Source: Bradysia coprophila (taxonomy: Eukaryota; Arthropoda; Insecta; Diptera; Sciaridae). Taken from it: DNA of 64,000 bases. The DNA lies in NCBI RefSeq assembly GCF_014529535.1, contig NW_023503608.1, positions 8,234,501-8,298,500 of the forward strand, given 5' to 3'. The position numbers and the translations under genes were made by a program. Of this stretch, positions 12,947-25,268 are shown one piece after another (position 1 is the first letter of the stretch; each line of letters opens with the position of its first letter). The notes beneath the pieces were generated by a model. The model did no database searches, had not been told where the DNA came from, and saw only the letters and a list, made by a program, of their open reading frames with translations.

Positions 12947-14408
12947 AATGACCTGAATGACCTGATATCTGATCTTATAGATCTTGTAGAAAATCGAAAA
13001 CCTGACCTGTTACATAAATTATTATAAAAAAAAGTCTTGAGAAATGTGCTTATTTGATTTTACAAATGTGTCGCATGAAACCACATATGCCAGAAAACAC
13101 AAATTTAGAAGTCTGCGGCAACGAAAACAAACAGAAAATATGCAAACGAATCAGGTCCATTCAGGTTGAAACTGAAACAGGAAAAATTCAGGTGAGGTCA
13201 TCAATTTTTAGGTCAAAGGTCCTAAAGGTCCTAAATCAACCTATTCCAAGCCTATTATATCTAAAAGATTTAAATCTAGATCTATATTTCTATCTGTGAA
13301 GATTGTTAAATCTATTACTTCATTTGTGTTAAAGTTAATTTTATTCAAATTTTTGAAATCTAACATGTTAGCTACACATTTTTCTCGATGCATCAAATAT
13401 TCCTATTGCTTGCTCGTTTTTTTATTATAAATTTATATATATGAATTGGAAATCGAACTGAGGAATATCGTGTATGTATATAGTATGATAATGCTTTATA
13501 CATCTACAGGGTTTCTATTTAATATTCATAAATTGTGCTACACCGGTTTTTTTTTTCACCCATCGTATAGTGATATATGAGCAAATGCTGAATGTATATA
13601 AATGTCACAGATCAAAAATAATTTCCGTTTTTGATATTCAGAGGAAAAAAATGATTGAAATTCATAGATTCTAATATAAATCACACTGAAACGGTTCCAC
13701 TAAACGGAAATGAAGTTAAACTAACGAAACTACTTTCGAATTTTATATAACAACCTGAGGACTTATGATGGAAATTATTTTTTGTGTGAATGATAACCTG
13801 GGATAAAACAAATTTCAGCCAAGAAGCTTGTCTAACACTTGTCAATTAGATTATATGAATTTCTCTCTAAGAGTTTAAATTATTTTAAGCAACGTTTTAT
13901 GCAATTAAGCTTGCTCGATATTTCTAACAAGATATTCTGATATTTTTCGTTATATTTCATGAAAATATACGCTGTGGTCATTCTGTAACGAGTATCGCAT
14001 CATACCTCAGCACTCCCTTGATGTGGTCACACTAACCATATTTTGTAATTTACTTTAAATTGACATTGCCTTAGGTCGACATGAACCGCTATTGCAGTAA
14101 CTGTAGAACATGCACCTTATACAAAACTTAATAGTTATGTCTGGAGGAAATGGACATCATGCTACTAGCTTTTACACTCAAACAACAATTTAAAACGTTA
14201 ACCTCGACCGTACACACACTTAACTTCAAATTATCTGCTAGCGGGAGGTAATGTACACTTTACATACCGTTATTAGATAATGTGGATAATAAAATAATAT
14301 CGAGGTCGATCAATTCTTCAGTAGCAATGAGCAATGCTGATGTATTATGAAAAGATGGGAATCTCTATTTAAATAAAAGATAAAAAGTTATTCCTCCGTG
14401 GGATTATA
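12947..14408. other. Intergenic DNA, low-complexity tract only
   Basis: From 12947 to about 13250 the sequence is enriched in short words such as GACCTGA and AGGTCCTAAA, a degenerate simple-repeat tract. The rest is AT-rich with no gene seen. Confidence 0.4.
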
Positions 14409-14608
14409 TCGAAAAATGGCCTACCGAAAGCGGACGCATTTTCCAGTGAAATTTTGTAATTGTGCCTCCCAAACCCCCATAAAAGATCCCATTTGACTTG
14501 ACATAAGATTACCTTTCTAATAACACCATGACTAAGACTATACGTTTCATGGCACATATAAGAAGGTGCAATGCGAAATGCGACCGATTTCGGTAGGCTA
14601 TTTTTCGA
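14409..14608. mobile_element. 200 bp hairpin MITE
   Basis: Terminal inverted repeats of about 36 bp start TCGAAAAATGGCCTACCGAA on the left and TCGAAAAATAGCCTACCGAA (complement) on the right, with a handful of mismatches. A long minus-strand open frame crosses it but has no recognisable product. Confidence 0.8.
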
Positions 14609-15677
14609 AAGAATCTCTCTCCTTATTTTCTTGGAATTGATTTTTAAAAGTAATATTCTTAAACAACATAACCTAAAAAAAACCCTAAACGTATACCGAA
14701 CTTTTTTGTGTGTGTAGGTAGTACAGTATAGGTACAACTGTTATCAAGGACACAAATTAATTTTCGAGAGAAAAAACAACATCCAAAACCTCTTTTGCAG
14801 ATGAAAAAAATATATTTTTAATAAAACTACTAAGTACTTCGTATTACAGTTGAAAAACTTTTAATGAGAATTTGAAACGTAGATTGAGAAACTTTTCTTT
14901 GGTCTCGGCAGTGAAGAAAATTTGTTGAAATTAAATATATTTTAATGGAGATTTTGCTTTCATTGAGTATACTTTATGGGGGAAAACGAAATTAGTCTCA
15001 ACATCTTCATAAAAATTTGATTAGATAAATGCGAGGATAAATTATGTCGTTGGTTGGAAAACTTGTTGTTTTTCTCGAAAAGTTTTTTTTTTAAATAATT
15101 TCATCGATTTTTTCGTGAGTTTTTCCTGCTTTAATATAGTCTTTGGTTTATGTTCAATACATTTAGAGCATAAATGACGAAATGTTGCAGTTTTTTACGA
15201 AAATAAAATGTAACTAGCGCGGAAAGTATAGTCAGTATGAAACTGACATAATGATTGAGTTGAAAACCGAAAACAATATACCTTTGATGTCCAGCTCTAT
15301 GCACCAACACTCACACTATATTTGCTCATACACACTTTTAATTGACAATCACTCAATTACCGTGTAAAATGGAGTGTATTGTCAAACATGAAATTGGCGC
15401 ACTGATAGGTAATTCAGAGTTGTAAATTAAAGCGACAGATTTTTCTTCCTAGTGGTAAAAAAAAAAATCTCTTGAGGTTGTCCGTTGAGCTACAGACCAG
15501 CCATTGATTCTCAATTAAACTTTTCTCTAACTTTAGTGGTGTGTTTTTTACGCAACATTTGTGAAAAAGTGAGGGCTCAGTGCCGGCAGAAACGATGCCA
15601 ACGACCGACGCTGTCCATAATTTAGCTTTCAGTCAAGCAATAATTTCCTCTTATTAGCTTTGTGATTTCCGATGATT
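14609..15677. other. Intergenic DNA, nothing recognised
   Basis: AT-rich, with only short unrelated open frames. No gene, terminal repeat or tandem array is visible. Confidence 0.35.
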
Positions 15678-15956
15678 TCATACGTAAACATTACCGTCTG
15701 ACTGAAGTGGACTTTCCACTAAATCCAACCAGTGGAAACGAGCACGAAAATTTTTGTCAAGTGGAAAGCCTATATTCTTGTTGATATGTCCATGCATACG
15801 CCTATTTAGCTCATACAGATCAGCATACCCTTCAGTATGCGATAAAAATTTCCAATTATTGTTCGTATAATGAAAACGACATTCCCCATAAAAGCCTGAT
15901 GGTGCTGGCCATGTTCCAACTTTCAACAAGAGAATGAAACTCTCATCGATAATCAT
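15678..15956 (-). CDS. Hypothetical reading frame, possible exon
   Basis: A 93-codon minus-strand frame starts at an ATG in good context (CACCATG). It encodes an aromatic-rich peptide with Trp, Tyr, Phe, Gly and Cys spread evenly, unlike the low-complexity frames around it. Just before its stop there is a possible splice donor (GACG then GTAATG, near 15690). I recognise no family and found no convincing partner exon, so this may be chance. No promoter or polyadenylation signal decides the matter. Confidence 0.18.
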   Translation of the reverse strand: MIIDESFILLLKVGTWPAPSGFYGECRFHYTNNNWKFLSHTEGYADLYELNRRMHGHINKNIGFPLDKNFRARFHWLDLVESPLQSDGNVYV

Positions 15957-16380
15957 GGTGTACACATTTTAGCGTTACTTTTCAGTGTTCGAAGGCGATT
16001 ATATATGTGTTCCACCATAACCAATTTACTACAACGATTACACGTACATAGCGTTAAGGAAAGAATTTTCCAGACATCAGTGACGGTGTGTAAAACGCTC
16101 ATTGAATACGAAGTTATTTTGATTGAGAAAAGCTCTAAAACCGAGTGAGCTTTTGGATTTGAGAGGAAAATGTGACTCGAAGACAACAAGTGGTTCATAA
16201 AACGTAAATTATTGCACCGACATGGAATTTACTATTTTGCGTGATAACGGTTTTTTCAAAAATATTACCATGCTAAATACGAGAATAAATAGATTGATCA
16301 CATGAATGGAGTCCTCAAAATATTTTGATCTCCTTTTTTGAACCTCAACAAAAATGTATAAAGTAAATGAAGTTTACACT

Positions 16381-16580
16381 TTAACCAGTCAGCATATTAA
16401 CAGTTTTACTCTTACAAACTACTACTTCATTTGACCGAAGATTTTCAGAAACTGATTTCAGAAATCTTTTACTTCATTTGTTTTAAACATGCCTTTTGCT
16501 ATATAAGACCTAATCAGTCAGAGCTTGTCTACTCTTGCTGTCGTTGTTGATGACAAATGACAGCCGTCTGTAACAGGTTA
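16381..16580 (-). mobile_element. GCCGTC-end MITE, full-length copy
   Basis: About 200 bp, reverse orientation. The right end reads GCCGTCTGTAACAGGTTA and the left end begins TTAACCAGTCAGC, so the outermost bases are TTAACC-type inverted ends. The body contains AAATCTTTTACTTCATTTG and CAGAGCTTGTC. It is very close to the copy at 49856-50056. Confidence 0.75.
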
Positions 16581-16992
16581 CCTGTTCATCGAGAAACTTT
16601 GAAACTTTACATACCACAAAGGTTTACCCCTATTGTTTCATAAGCATTTCTTATGAAAAAATAAATCGAGTGTTAAAGAATCACGTCAAGTCCGTATTTG
16701 CCTTTATCAAGTTATCGAAGACAATCACGAAATGTTGAAGTTTAATCGATGTACGTTAACAAACATGTTGCTTCGACTGGCGCTGTAAACCAACGACTAA
16801 ATGGCAGAATTACAGGAAGAACGTAAGCATATTATAAATTTTATGCGTTGTACGTACTTACGTTGCGTAAAGCGTACTGGACGTATGTGCAGATGTATAC
16901 TTCTTTATAAAAATGTTTCAACCAACACAAAACGGTATCGTATGGTGATATGAGGAATATTGTCGAGTCATGATCGCAGCATCGCAGGTCAC

Positions 16993-17023
16993 AGTCATTG
17001 TCATAGTCATAGTCATAGTCATT
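16993..17023 (+). repeat. 6 bp tandem repeat, about five units
   Basis: GTCATA/GTCATT repeated about five times. A microsatellite with no other feature attached. Confidence 0.8.
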
Positions 17024-17091
17024 GGGTTAACCAAGTACTATTTTTGGGAAAACATTTTCCTTTATTTTTACAAAAATATTTTTTTTTATTA

Positions 17092-17311
17092 CAGTCGGAG
17101 GCAGTGAAATTTCACCATGAATTTGATGAAGCTGTTTTTCAGCTGATCCACACATCCAATCAAAACTGTTTATACGGTTTAGCTGCCATACGCACGCGCG
17201 TGGTAGTAGTAAGACTGTATAAAATACGTATAAACAGTTTTAGTTGTTTGGGTAGATAAACTGAAAACCAGCTGAAGCAAATTCATGCCGAAATTTCACT
17301 GCCTCTAACTG
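17092..17311. mobile_element. 220 bp Tc1/mariner-type MITE
   Basis: The ends are CAGTCGGAGGCAGTGAAATT (left) and the complement of CAGTTAGAGGCAGTGAAATT (right), flanked by TA on both sides (17090-17091 and 17312-17313). Inverted pairing continues inward through the AAACAGTTTT-type segment to about 17180 and 17215, so nearly the whole element folds. TA duplication plus CAGT ends is typical of Tc1/mariner derivatives. Confidence 0.85.
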
Positions 17312-17313
17312 TA

Positions 17314-18553
17314 AGAAAAACATCGGAAAATCTAGGAAAATGTTTGAAAATTAAAGAAAATATCGGGTTTTCAAAACTAGTCACTGGGTTTAACCTCCGA
17401 AGAAGTTAGATTACAAATTGAAGCAATCTATACAAATTTCATGACATGAATGTGGTCATAAAATTCCGTGTTTTTTAAAACAGATAACAGTTGGACATAC
17501 AACACGTATTATATACATCATGTCGGTTTTGCCTAGACTCATTGCACATAAAGAAAACTCTTCACTGCAGTTCGATTCAATAATTTATTAAAATTTTGTA
17601 ATAAACGAATCCAATAAATTCTATTTAATTTGGCAATCATTTAAACGACTGAAATGTCATTATTTTCCTGATTTATCGTTGCATCGACAAGAACAATACC
17701 TCATTAGTTAACAAAGTGCATTCAAACTAAATTATCGGAGGAAAGACGAAAGAAATAAAAAGAAATGAAAAGAGAGCCCCCGAAAGAAGTATAAATAATT
17801 ACATTTTTCGATTTCAATGAAAGGAACAGAGGAAAAAACAATCCAAAAGAAAATCAAGCAAAATGAATTCGAAATGAATTAATTTTTTCTTAACACGAAT
17901 TGTTTTCAATGTGGTTACAATTACAACTCCAATTCGAAATGAAGTCACGCAAGCAAAATGTTAGTTGTATAATACACGATGTCTGCTTCAGATTTGTTGG
18001 GGCTTAATACTTTTTTCTTTCCACATTTTTTTTTGTTTCGTCGGACGAAACCAGAAACGTGATTTTTTGGTTTTCTTTAGTGTATTTTTCTGTGTTGTAG
18101 GCTTTAGTATAAAGAATATCTATAAAAAATCTACAGCTGTTCAATATGTTTAACGTCTGTTGTTTATATAGAGTGAGTGCAATGTGGTTCGGGGGATATA
18201 AATGGTGGAAATAAAAAATTGCAAATATTTGAACAGCTAGATGGGTAGATGGTACATGTACGCTAATGTCTAATTTAAGTGTTAATGGATTGTGGAGTAA
18301 ATGTTTACTGGTTTCCAGTCATGCTCAGAGATTAGCTCTTTAGAACTAATGACATATTACTAAAATTTTAGTGAAATTACGAGTGACCTTCTTACGATGT
18401 TTCACTAATGCTAATGAATCATTATAATTCTTTTCATGTTAAAATAATTTGCAAATATTCGAGCTTTTTTGTGTGTTTAATCCGTAAATTGAGTGCATTA
18501 AATATCTGTATGTTCTTTGACTACAGTCGTGTATTGCAGTCAAGTCAGTTTAA
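17314..18553. other. Intergenic DNA, nothing recognised
   Basis: AT-rich with short open frames only. A minor purine-rich patch lies near 17740-17780. No gene supported. Confidence 0.4.
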
Positions 18554-18940
18554 AGACCTGTAGCCCACGACACTTTGAGTCCCTCATAAGGCGACGGCTT
18601 GAAACCTATGCCATTTTGCTACATTACACAATACGAAAAACATTTGTTCTACGACTTTTGAATTTGAGCCCTAGAATGACCCTGTAGGGTAGACCTAGTG
18701 TGTATCTCCGCCATCTCATATAGTAGAAAATCCAAATTGGTGCCAAAATGAAGGTATTGTTGCCAAATGGCGAATGAAATTTTAAAATTAAATTTTTATT
18801 AAAAGGCCTGTCGTTCCAGACAAATCAAATTTTCAATAAAAATTTAATTTTAAAATATCATTCACCATTTGGCACCAATACCTTCATTTTGGCACCAATT
18901 TGGCTTATGAGGGACTCAAAGTGTCGTGGGCTCCAGGTCT
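18554..18940. mobile_element. 387 bp foldback MITE, AGACCTG ends
   Basis: Outer inverted repeats of about 38 bp begin AGACCTGTAGCCCACGACAC (18554) and AGACCTGGAGCCCACGACAC (complement, ending 18940). A second inverted pair lies inside, at about 18732-18800 and 18830-18905, containing TGGTGCCAAAATGAAGGTAT. About 140 bp (18592-18731) sits on the left side only, so the copy is an asymmetric foldback. A diverged relative lies at 26825-27017. Confidence 0.8.
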
Positions 18941-19422
18941 ATTTTTTCGAATTCCATCTGTAAGTGATAGTAACGACAAAAATAAACGATGTAATATGGC
19001 TAAGTTGTCTTGTGTTTACTGCAAAGTAAATAGTAAAAATTGATGTAAAATATAAATCTGTAGAAAATACTTAGATCAAAGGAAATAACAGATTCGATAT
19101 TTATTCGGTGATGTATTCACAATCTGCGAATGTGGACCTTATGCAGACAGCAGACGGCACAATGAATGACAGAATATATAACAAAGTATTGGCAACAAGT
19201 TAATTCAAAATCTTTTACTTCACTAGATTAAGAAAAAAAAATCAAACATTCTCTCATATAAGATCATTTTTGCATTTAGCTTATTGTTTATTTTTGTCTT
19301 CGCTGTCGATAACATATGACCTCTATGCATATGACACATAATGTCCGTAAGACAAACTGCCTTTGAATATGATGCAAAACGAAGATCATTAGATCGAAAA
19401 CAAATGGAAAAAGTTATGGGAG

Positions 19423-19784
19423 TAGGCATGGGCGATAATGATAATGATTATCGATAATTATCGATTTTGTTTATCGAAAATTATCAAAAAAATTTCGATA
19501 ATCGATAATTATTGATATTTTGATAATTATCAAGACATCGATAATTCAATATATGGATATTTCGGTCCAAAAATACGATATTTATCGATATATTCCGATA
19601 TATCGGTATATTATCATGAATTTTCAGATAAATATCAAAATATCGATATTTTGATAATTATTGAATTTCGATATTTTGATAATTATCGATAATTATTAAA
19701 TTATCGATAACGATATGATTAATCAATTATCGATAATTTCTTTCGATTGATATTATCGATAATTTTGAACGTCTCCCATACCTA
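19423..19784. mobile_element. AT-rich element packed with ATCGATA palindromes
   Basis: Ends TAGGCATGGG (left) and TAGGTATGGG (complement, right) enclose about 340 bp that is almost entirely overlapping TATCGATA and ATAATTATCGAT words on both strands. A second element of the same type, at 42614-43181, also has TAGGCATG ends. An 8 bp target duplication cannot be confirmed for this copy. Confidence 0.65.
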
Positions 19785-19957
19785 TAACTGTGAGTCATAA
19801 AGTTAATTGTGCTGGCTATGTTTTGCGGTAACAAATCAGTCTATAAATTTTCTAATACTCAGGAGACACAGTCCTTTCATACCAACAAGAATTGGAATTT
19901 TTAGCCTGCGAAGTCTGACTTGTGTGATCGCCAAAGTCGGCGGTTAGTTGCGTTACA

Positions 19958-20901
19958 CGTTTGTGACTTTTCGAAATATTTTCACCAAATAAAAACTGAT
20001 TTCGGTAAACTTTTTTTCCCTGAAAGCTATGGTCAAGACGCGCAGTTTAAGCCCAATATGAGGTTGGTAACCCAAAATTTGGGGGAGATATGTCTAAAAA
20101 ATTGATATTTTTCGGAGGTCATAAATAGCCAGAAATATTTTTTTTCACAATTGGTGGTTGTTACCCCACAGAAAATGTTGTTTCGGCTCAAAACCGTTTA
20201 AAAAAATGGTTACAAAATTTTTCGAGATAATCTCGACGAGTTAAAATTGGAGGATGACTTTTATCACCACTGGGAAGCTGTTGTCACCTACTTTACTCAC
20301 CCAACTAACCTGATTGACTCAAAGTTATTTTTCTCGTGAAGTCATATGCTGTAGCTTTCGAATGACATCGATCTTCAGTTTTTATTTGAAAAAATGTAAT
20401 TTCGGCAACGTTTGGGTCGAAGTGATTTTACCTTACTTCGAAGCAGAATGAACCAAAAATCTTCAAAAGATTTAATTTCGTGTCATTTGGAGCAATTGTG
20501 GAATTATATGGTCCACATCTACAGGAAAACAAATTTCAAAAATCATTTGAGATTTATTGAGAATATCGAATGTCGAATACAGACAAACACTTTTTGGTCA
20601 TGTCTCCCTGAGACTGCATTTTACAATAACCTCATATTGGTGTCAAACTACGCGTCTTGTCAATAGCTTTCAGCAAAAAAAAAGTTTAGTGAAATCGGTT
20701 CAGGTTTCGTGAAATAAACTAGAATTTTCAAAAAATTTCTGAAAACAAGCATACATTTTTATGGTTGTATCTCTCCGAGATTTTTGGCCACCGACGTAAT
20801 ATGGGGCTTAAACGACGCGTCTGGTCAACAGCTTTCAAGGAAAAAAAAGTTTGCCGAAATCGCATTTCAATTGGTGAAAATATTTCGAACAGTCACAAAT
20901 T
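19958..20901. mobile_element. 945 bp inverted-repeat element with internal duplication
   Basis: The outer arms are inverted and diverged: TTTGTGACTTTTCGAAATAT at about 19960 pairs with the segment ending near 20900. Similarity runs about 130 bp inward, through GAAAGCTATGGTCAAGACGC at about 20020. A segment at about 20600-20700 is repeated in direct orientation at about 20770-20870. A rearranged relative is at 41691-42190. No transposase is visible. Confidence 0.65.
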
Positions 20902-23900
20902 AGCTGGAATTACCCATGGGAGTGAATGAATATAAAGGCTGTAAAAGAATGTAGAAGACATTATAATGAGCCAGGAATAATTTGTGCTAATGAGTAGATA
21001 GTTCGGATAATTTTCTGTTCTGCACTGTAATCTACTATTTTATTTACCATATTAAATAGTTCAAATTCATTGTACGATACACCTACATTTCTGAACTAGA
21101 ATCCACTTCAGCAATGCGAGTATACGTAACTGCATGTGAGTGAAAAGAAAATAAATTTTCCCTTTTGTCTTTTTCATTTCTTCTCCGAAATGTGTGGAAT
21201 ATATTTGAATAATTTGAATTCTGTGTTATAAAATGCACGGGAAAAACAGAAACTATCATTCGCAAAATGAACAAAAGAAATTACAAAACAATTTATATTC
21301 TCGCCGTTTTGTTTATTTGGCATTTTATAAAGTGTTCTTTTGTGATTTTCCCAAAACATAAAATTTGCATACATTTCTCTTATTTTCCCCGTTGACTGTT
21401 TTTACAACGACGAATTGACAAAGGAGATTTATTTACATTTTCAATGGTAGAATACAGTGCATCATTTCCTTGCATGTGAAGGATTTTTTTTCTCCAGTTC
21501 TTGACGAAGTCCTTTCTTTTCTTTAAAATAAAAGAAATTCGAGCTTTTCAGATTTCCTTAAAAAACACAAATTTCAGTAAATCATTTTATTATGAATTCA
21601 CTGCTATTTTATGCTACAAAAAAATGTAAGCTAAAAGTTGTTCTACAGGATGTTTCCAAAGCCGAAAGCACACGAGCAACTTTGCGTTGCTGAAATCGAC
21701 AAGTATATTGCTCATTTTTATTGTTTAACGTATGCTACAAATCAGATTAATTTCATGTAATATTTCGGCCGACGAGGGCCGACGTTGGAGTCAGATAATC
21801 AATTGAATCATTTTTTTAAAATCAAGGTTAATGAGTTTTAGAAGGTTGGTTCGGGCAGCAATAATCCTTAAATGTAACAATACTCGTCCTGGCAAGTTGC
21901 AGCAAATTAAGTTGGAAGAGCCGTTCTTAGGCTAAACTCTCACCACAGTTATTATTATAGTCTTATGTGTATTTTGTTAAATAATAAAGTTCGTTCAGTG
22001 TTCAGTTCTTAAAAATTTCTTAAAACTCTCAAAATTTCCTAAAAATTCTAAAGAAGATCTTGCAACTTTTGAATTCCCAAGAAAATAAGCCCTGGTTGGA
22101 TGATGATTTTCATCTTAGTAAATGTACTAGTATTGGCATTCACCTCAATAGATTCATTCAATTTAGATCAATTTAATTCAATTTCGTCACCAATTTTACA
22201 AGACATCTGTTGTTAACAACGACAACTAAAATAAGCGATCATCTCTAGCTAAATGGCTTGTGATGAAAGTTCATGGTTTGACCGTCGAAACTGATCGCCA
22301 GCGCCAATGTCAACATTTTCTTTTTGATTTTTCACTTTAATGATTTATTCAAATTGAGATAAAGGCTCAATAAACCAATTTATTCAACGTATACTACATG
22401 CCTGAAACATAAATAGTTTCACAAATTGTGTTTTTACTGAGCGTCATAGACCTGAAACGTCATTCTTCTTCTTCTTAAAATGGCGAAAATCACAACCCAT
22501 TGTCTTTATCTACTGCAAGTTGAAAAAATTCATAATTTTCAGCACCAATCTAGTTAGCAAAGACAGTCAATTTACACACTAAAATTTCCGTGCGCATAAG
22601 TTTATATATTTAGTTATATGCTTTATATGCATATAACCAATGTAGCAACTCGTATCGGCAAACTCACATCTAGTGCGCAAAACAAGCCCATTTACTAACT
22701 TGTTAGCAAAATAGCTATTTGAAATTTGCAAAATACATTTTTAGAACAAATGAATTAAACGATTTCGTGTCAAACACGAAAGATACCATAATCAAAAGAA
22801 ATAAAAGGTTTAATTGCTATAGATGAAAGAACGCTTAATGTTTCTCAATACTTGTAAAAAAACACCTTTCGTGGGAAGGATTGATTCCAGGTAATCTACA
22901 GTAGCTGCAACAGTTTTTAATTTTTAATTTTAATTCGACCCATTCTTAGAAGAATCATTTCAATTTTGCAGTGTTGGTACGTTTTTAGAATATATTTTAA
23001 CATGCTATGCTTAAATGTGAAGACTTTGCCAATTCTATTTATAGGGCAAATTTGGTCTTATCACCTCCAAATACATGTAAGCGATAAGCTTCCTTCAAAT
23101 ACAATTTACATGCATAACCAACGGCTACCGGTATGCTACTCGTTTGTTCATTTTTTTTTTCATCCTCTTACCGAAGTAACACATCCCGAGAAAAGAAATT
23201 AAACTCTTATTACAGCTTAATTATCATGATGCAGCCTTTAATTATACACAAACGAAAAACTTGATACCTGAGAAAAATTTCAAATTCTGAAGTGGTATTG
23301 TGTTACGTGTGTAACGTTAAGTACATATAGCCCCATAGCCCACCAGGAAACGAGCACGTCTTGTTCAAATATAACAAGTCATTTTATTCCGGGCACGTAA
23401 TGTGAATGGTATAGGTAAAGTATATAGACGATGTAGTTCTGCTGTTTGTTTTGTCGTGGCTATTATGCAGCCTGAAAAACAAAATGTACCCGCACTCCTT
23501 CTCCAACCTCACTTAATAAATACATCCACATTGTAAGCTCTAATTCTATTAAAATGATCCCAATATGGTATTGTTTGTACGGTTTCTGATTATTAATTAA
23601 ATATAATGTCATGTAGCAAAGCCTGACGGATCGTAGCTGTGTTATACGTATAAGAATTAGGTGAATACATGCGCTTGCTAGTTGGAGTAAAATAAAATCG
23701 AACCTTGAATTAGTTATGAAGTTGAGCTATTGAATTTATCGATTTTTTTAGACTTATCAGTTTCCTGACTTGATTCATAATATTCATTTTGTTATACATA
23801 AAACTTTCAGCTCTCGCTCCTTTTCCACTTAAATGAATTTTAGCAAAGAGATTTAATATGATGACTTTAGGGTGGATCAACTTTTGAAACTTTTGCCTTT

Positions 23901-23903
23901 GTT
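20902..23903. other. 3 kb stretch without a recognised gene
   Basis: Only short open frames. A weak fragment of the GCCGTC-end MITE family is near 22205-22260, with a GTTGTTAACAACGACAACTA-like word. No array or terminal repeat pair was found. Confidence 0.4.
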
Positions 23904-24208
23904 CAACCTGTCACATACGCTCGAATATGATCGAATAAACGGTAAATATGTGCGAATGAATGGAAAATATAAGGAAATGAATGGAGCGATGTTATCGATA
24001 ACGACGAAAAAAATAATGCCAAGCTCTGGGTATAGTAAAATACACTTAAAACGAGCCATCAGAACAGTCGGAGCGTTTGCTGCGTACGTGACCCTAGTGC
24101 GTCTGTCACCCTACTTTGACCGTAAGCCTATTGCGCCGGTTAATGTAGTTAAAGTAAAATTATTATGTAATATGTACATCTTACAAATTGCGCATAGCGC
24201 AATTACGA

Positions 24209-25154
24209 AGCCCCGTACGACGTTCCTTTCAAATGAAACAAAAATTTCAAATCGCCCTAAAATTTTATTTTTTTGAAGGGCCTAGTATCGGCTTTAGTCC
24301 GAGGACCCAAATTTAAAATTTTTTTCAACTACATTCTATTCGGCCTTTGATTACCTCCCAAATGAAACAAAAATTACGAAAAACGGATGAAATTTGCTCG
24401 AGTTATATGTAAAATACACATAGGGCCCTAGTAGTGGCCTTAGTCCAAGGACCCAAATTTAATTTTTTTTCAACAACATTCTATTCGGCCTTTGATTACC
24501 TTCCAAATGAAACAAAAATTACGAAAAACGGATGAAATTTACTCGAGTTATATGTGAAGTACACATAGGGCCCTAGTAGCAGCCTTAGGCCAAGGACCCA
24601 AATTTAATTTTTTTTCAACAACATTCTATTCGGCATTCGATTACCTTCCAAATCAAACAAAAATTACGAAAAACGAATGAAATTTACTCGAGTTCTATGT
24701 AAAATACACATAGGGCCCTAGTAGCATTTCAATTCTAAGGCCCTAACTCACGGTCCACTCACCCGATTTTAAAAAACTTTTTTTTCCTGGATTGGTATTG
24801 ACAATACCTATCATTTGCCGTGTCATTTACATTTCCATCGTTTATTTTGCCATAAATATCACCAAAAGACCTTAAATCACTTAAGTGGCCCTAACTCACG
24901 AAGGGCCGACCCGAATATGCCCATCTTCGAACTTAGCCTCACTATTTCGACTATCTAATAAAAATTTTGAAATCGGATTTGATTTACTCAAGATATCGAC
25001 GTGACAGACGGACAGACGGACAGACAAAATTTTTATTGCAGATTCGTCATCTATGAACATAGGCAAACACTTTGCCCTTACCGTCTGCTTCGAATTCCAT
25101 CAATTACACACGGCATCGTAATCCTATAAGCCCCTTTGTACTTCGTACGGGGCT
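24209..25154. mobile_element. 946 bp element with AGCCCCGTACGA ends
   Basis: The ends are AGCCCCGTACGACGT (left) and the complement of AGCCCCGTACGAAGT (right). Just outside the left end is a small hairpin, TTGCGC-ATA-GCGCAA. Inside are a 146 bp tandem repeat and GACAGACGGACAGACGGACA near 25010-25025. A second copy of the family is at 53788-54809. The 150 bp at 24058-24208 also interrupts the host MITE, so the true left boundary may be at 24058. Confidence 0.7.
24277..24722 (+). repeat. 146 bp tandem repeat, about three units
   Basis: Units begin near 24283, 24430 and 24576, with a partial fourth at 24719. Each opens with CCTAGTAG followed by a CCTTAGTCCAAGGACCC-like segment and includes GAAACAAAAATTACGAAAAA. 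Copies are about 90-95% alike by eye. The array is internal to the AGCCCCGTACGA-ended element. Confidence 0.85.
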
Positions 25155-25268
25155 AAAAATTGAAGTACAAGATTTGAAATCAACCGATTATAAATACTTT
25201 GATCGATGGAAGTAATAGACCCAATAACAGCACTGGTCTTATGCTTGCGCTTGCCGTCGGTAACAGGT

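Larger units (their letters stand above)
23904..25268 (+). mobile_element. GCCGTC-end MITE split by another insertion
   Basis: The left part (23904 to about 24057) starts CAACCTGTCACATACG and runs through GATAACGACGAAAAAAATAA to AAATACACTTAAAA. The right part resumes at about 25155 with AAAATTGAAGTACAAGATTT and ends GCCGTCGGTAACAGGTGA. Joined, the two halves read like the intact copy at 33246. The host was therefore in place before roughly 1.1 kb was inserted into it. Confidence 0.75.

Noticed and set aside
23872-24276. 134-codon plus-strand frame
   Set aside because: It runs across the MITE/insertion junction, so it is an artefact of repeats.
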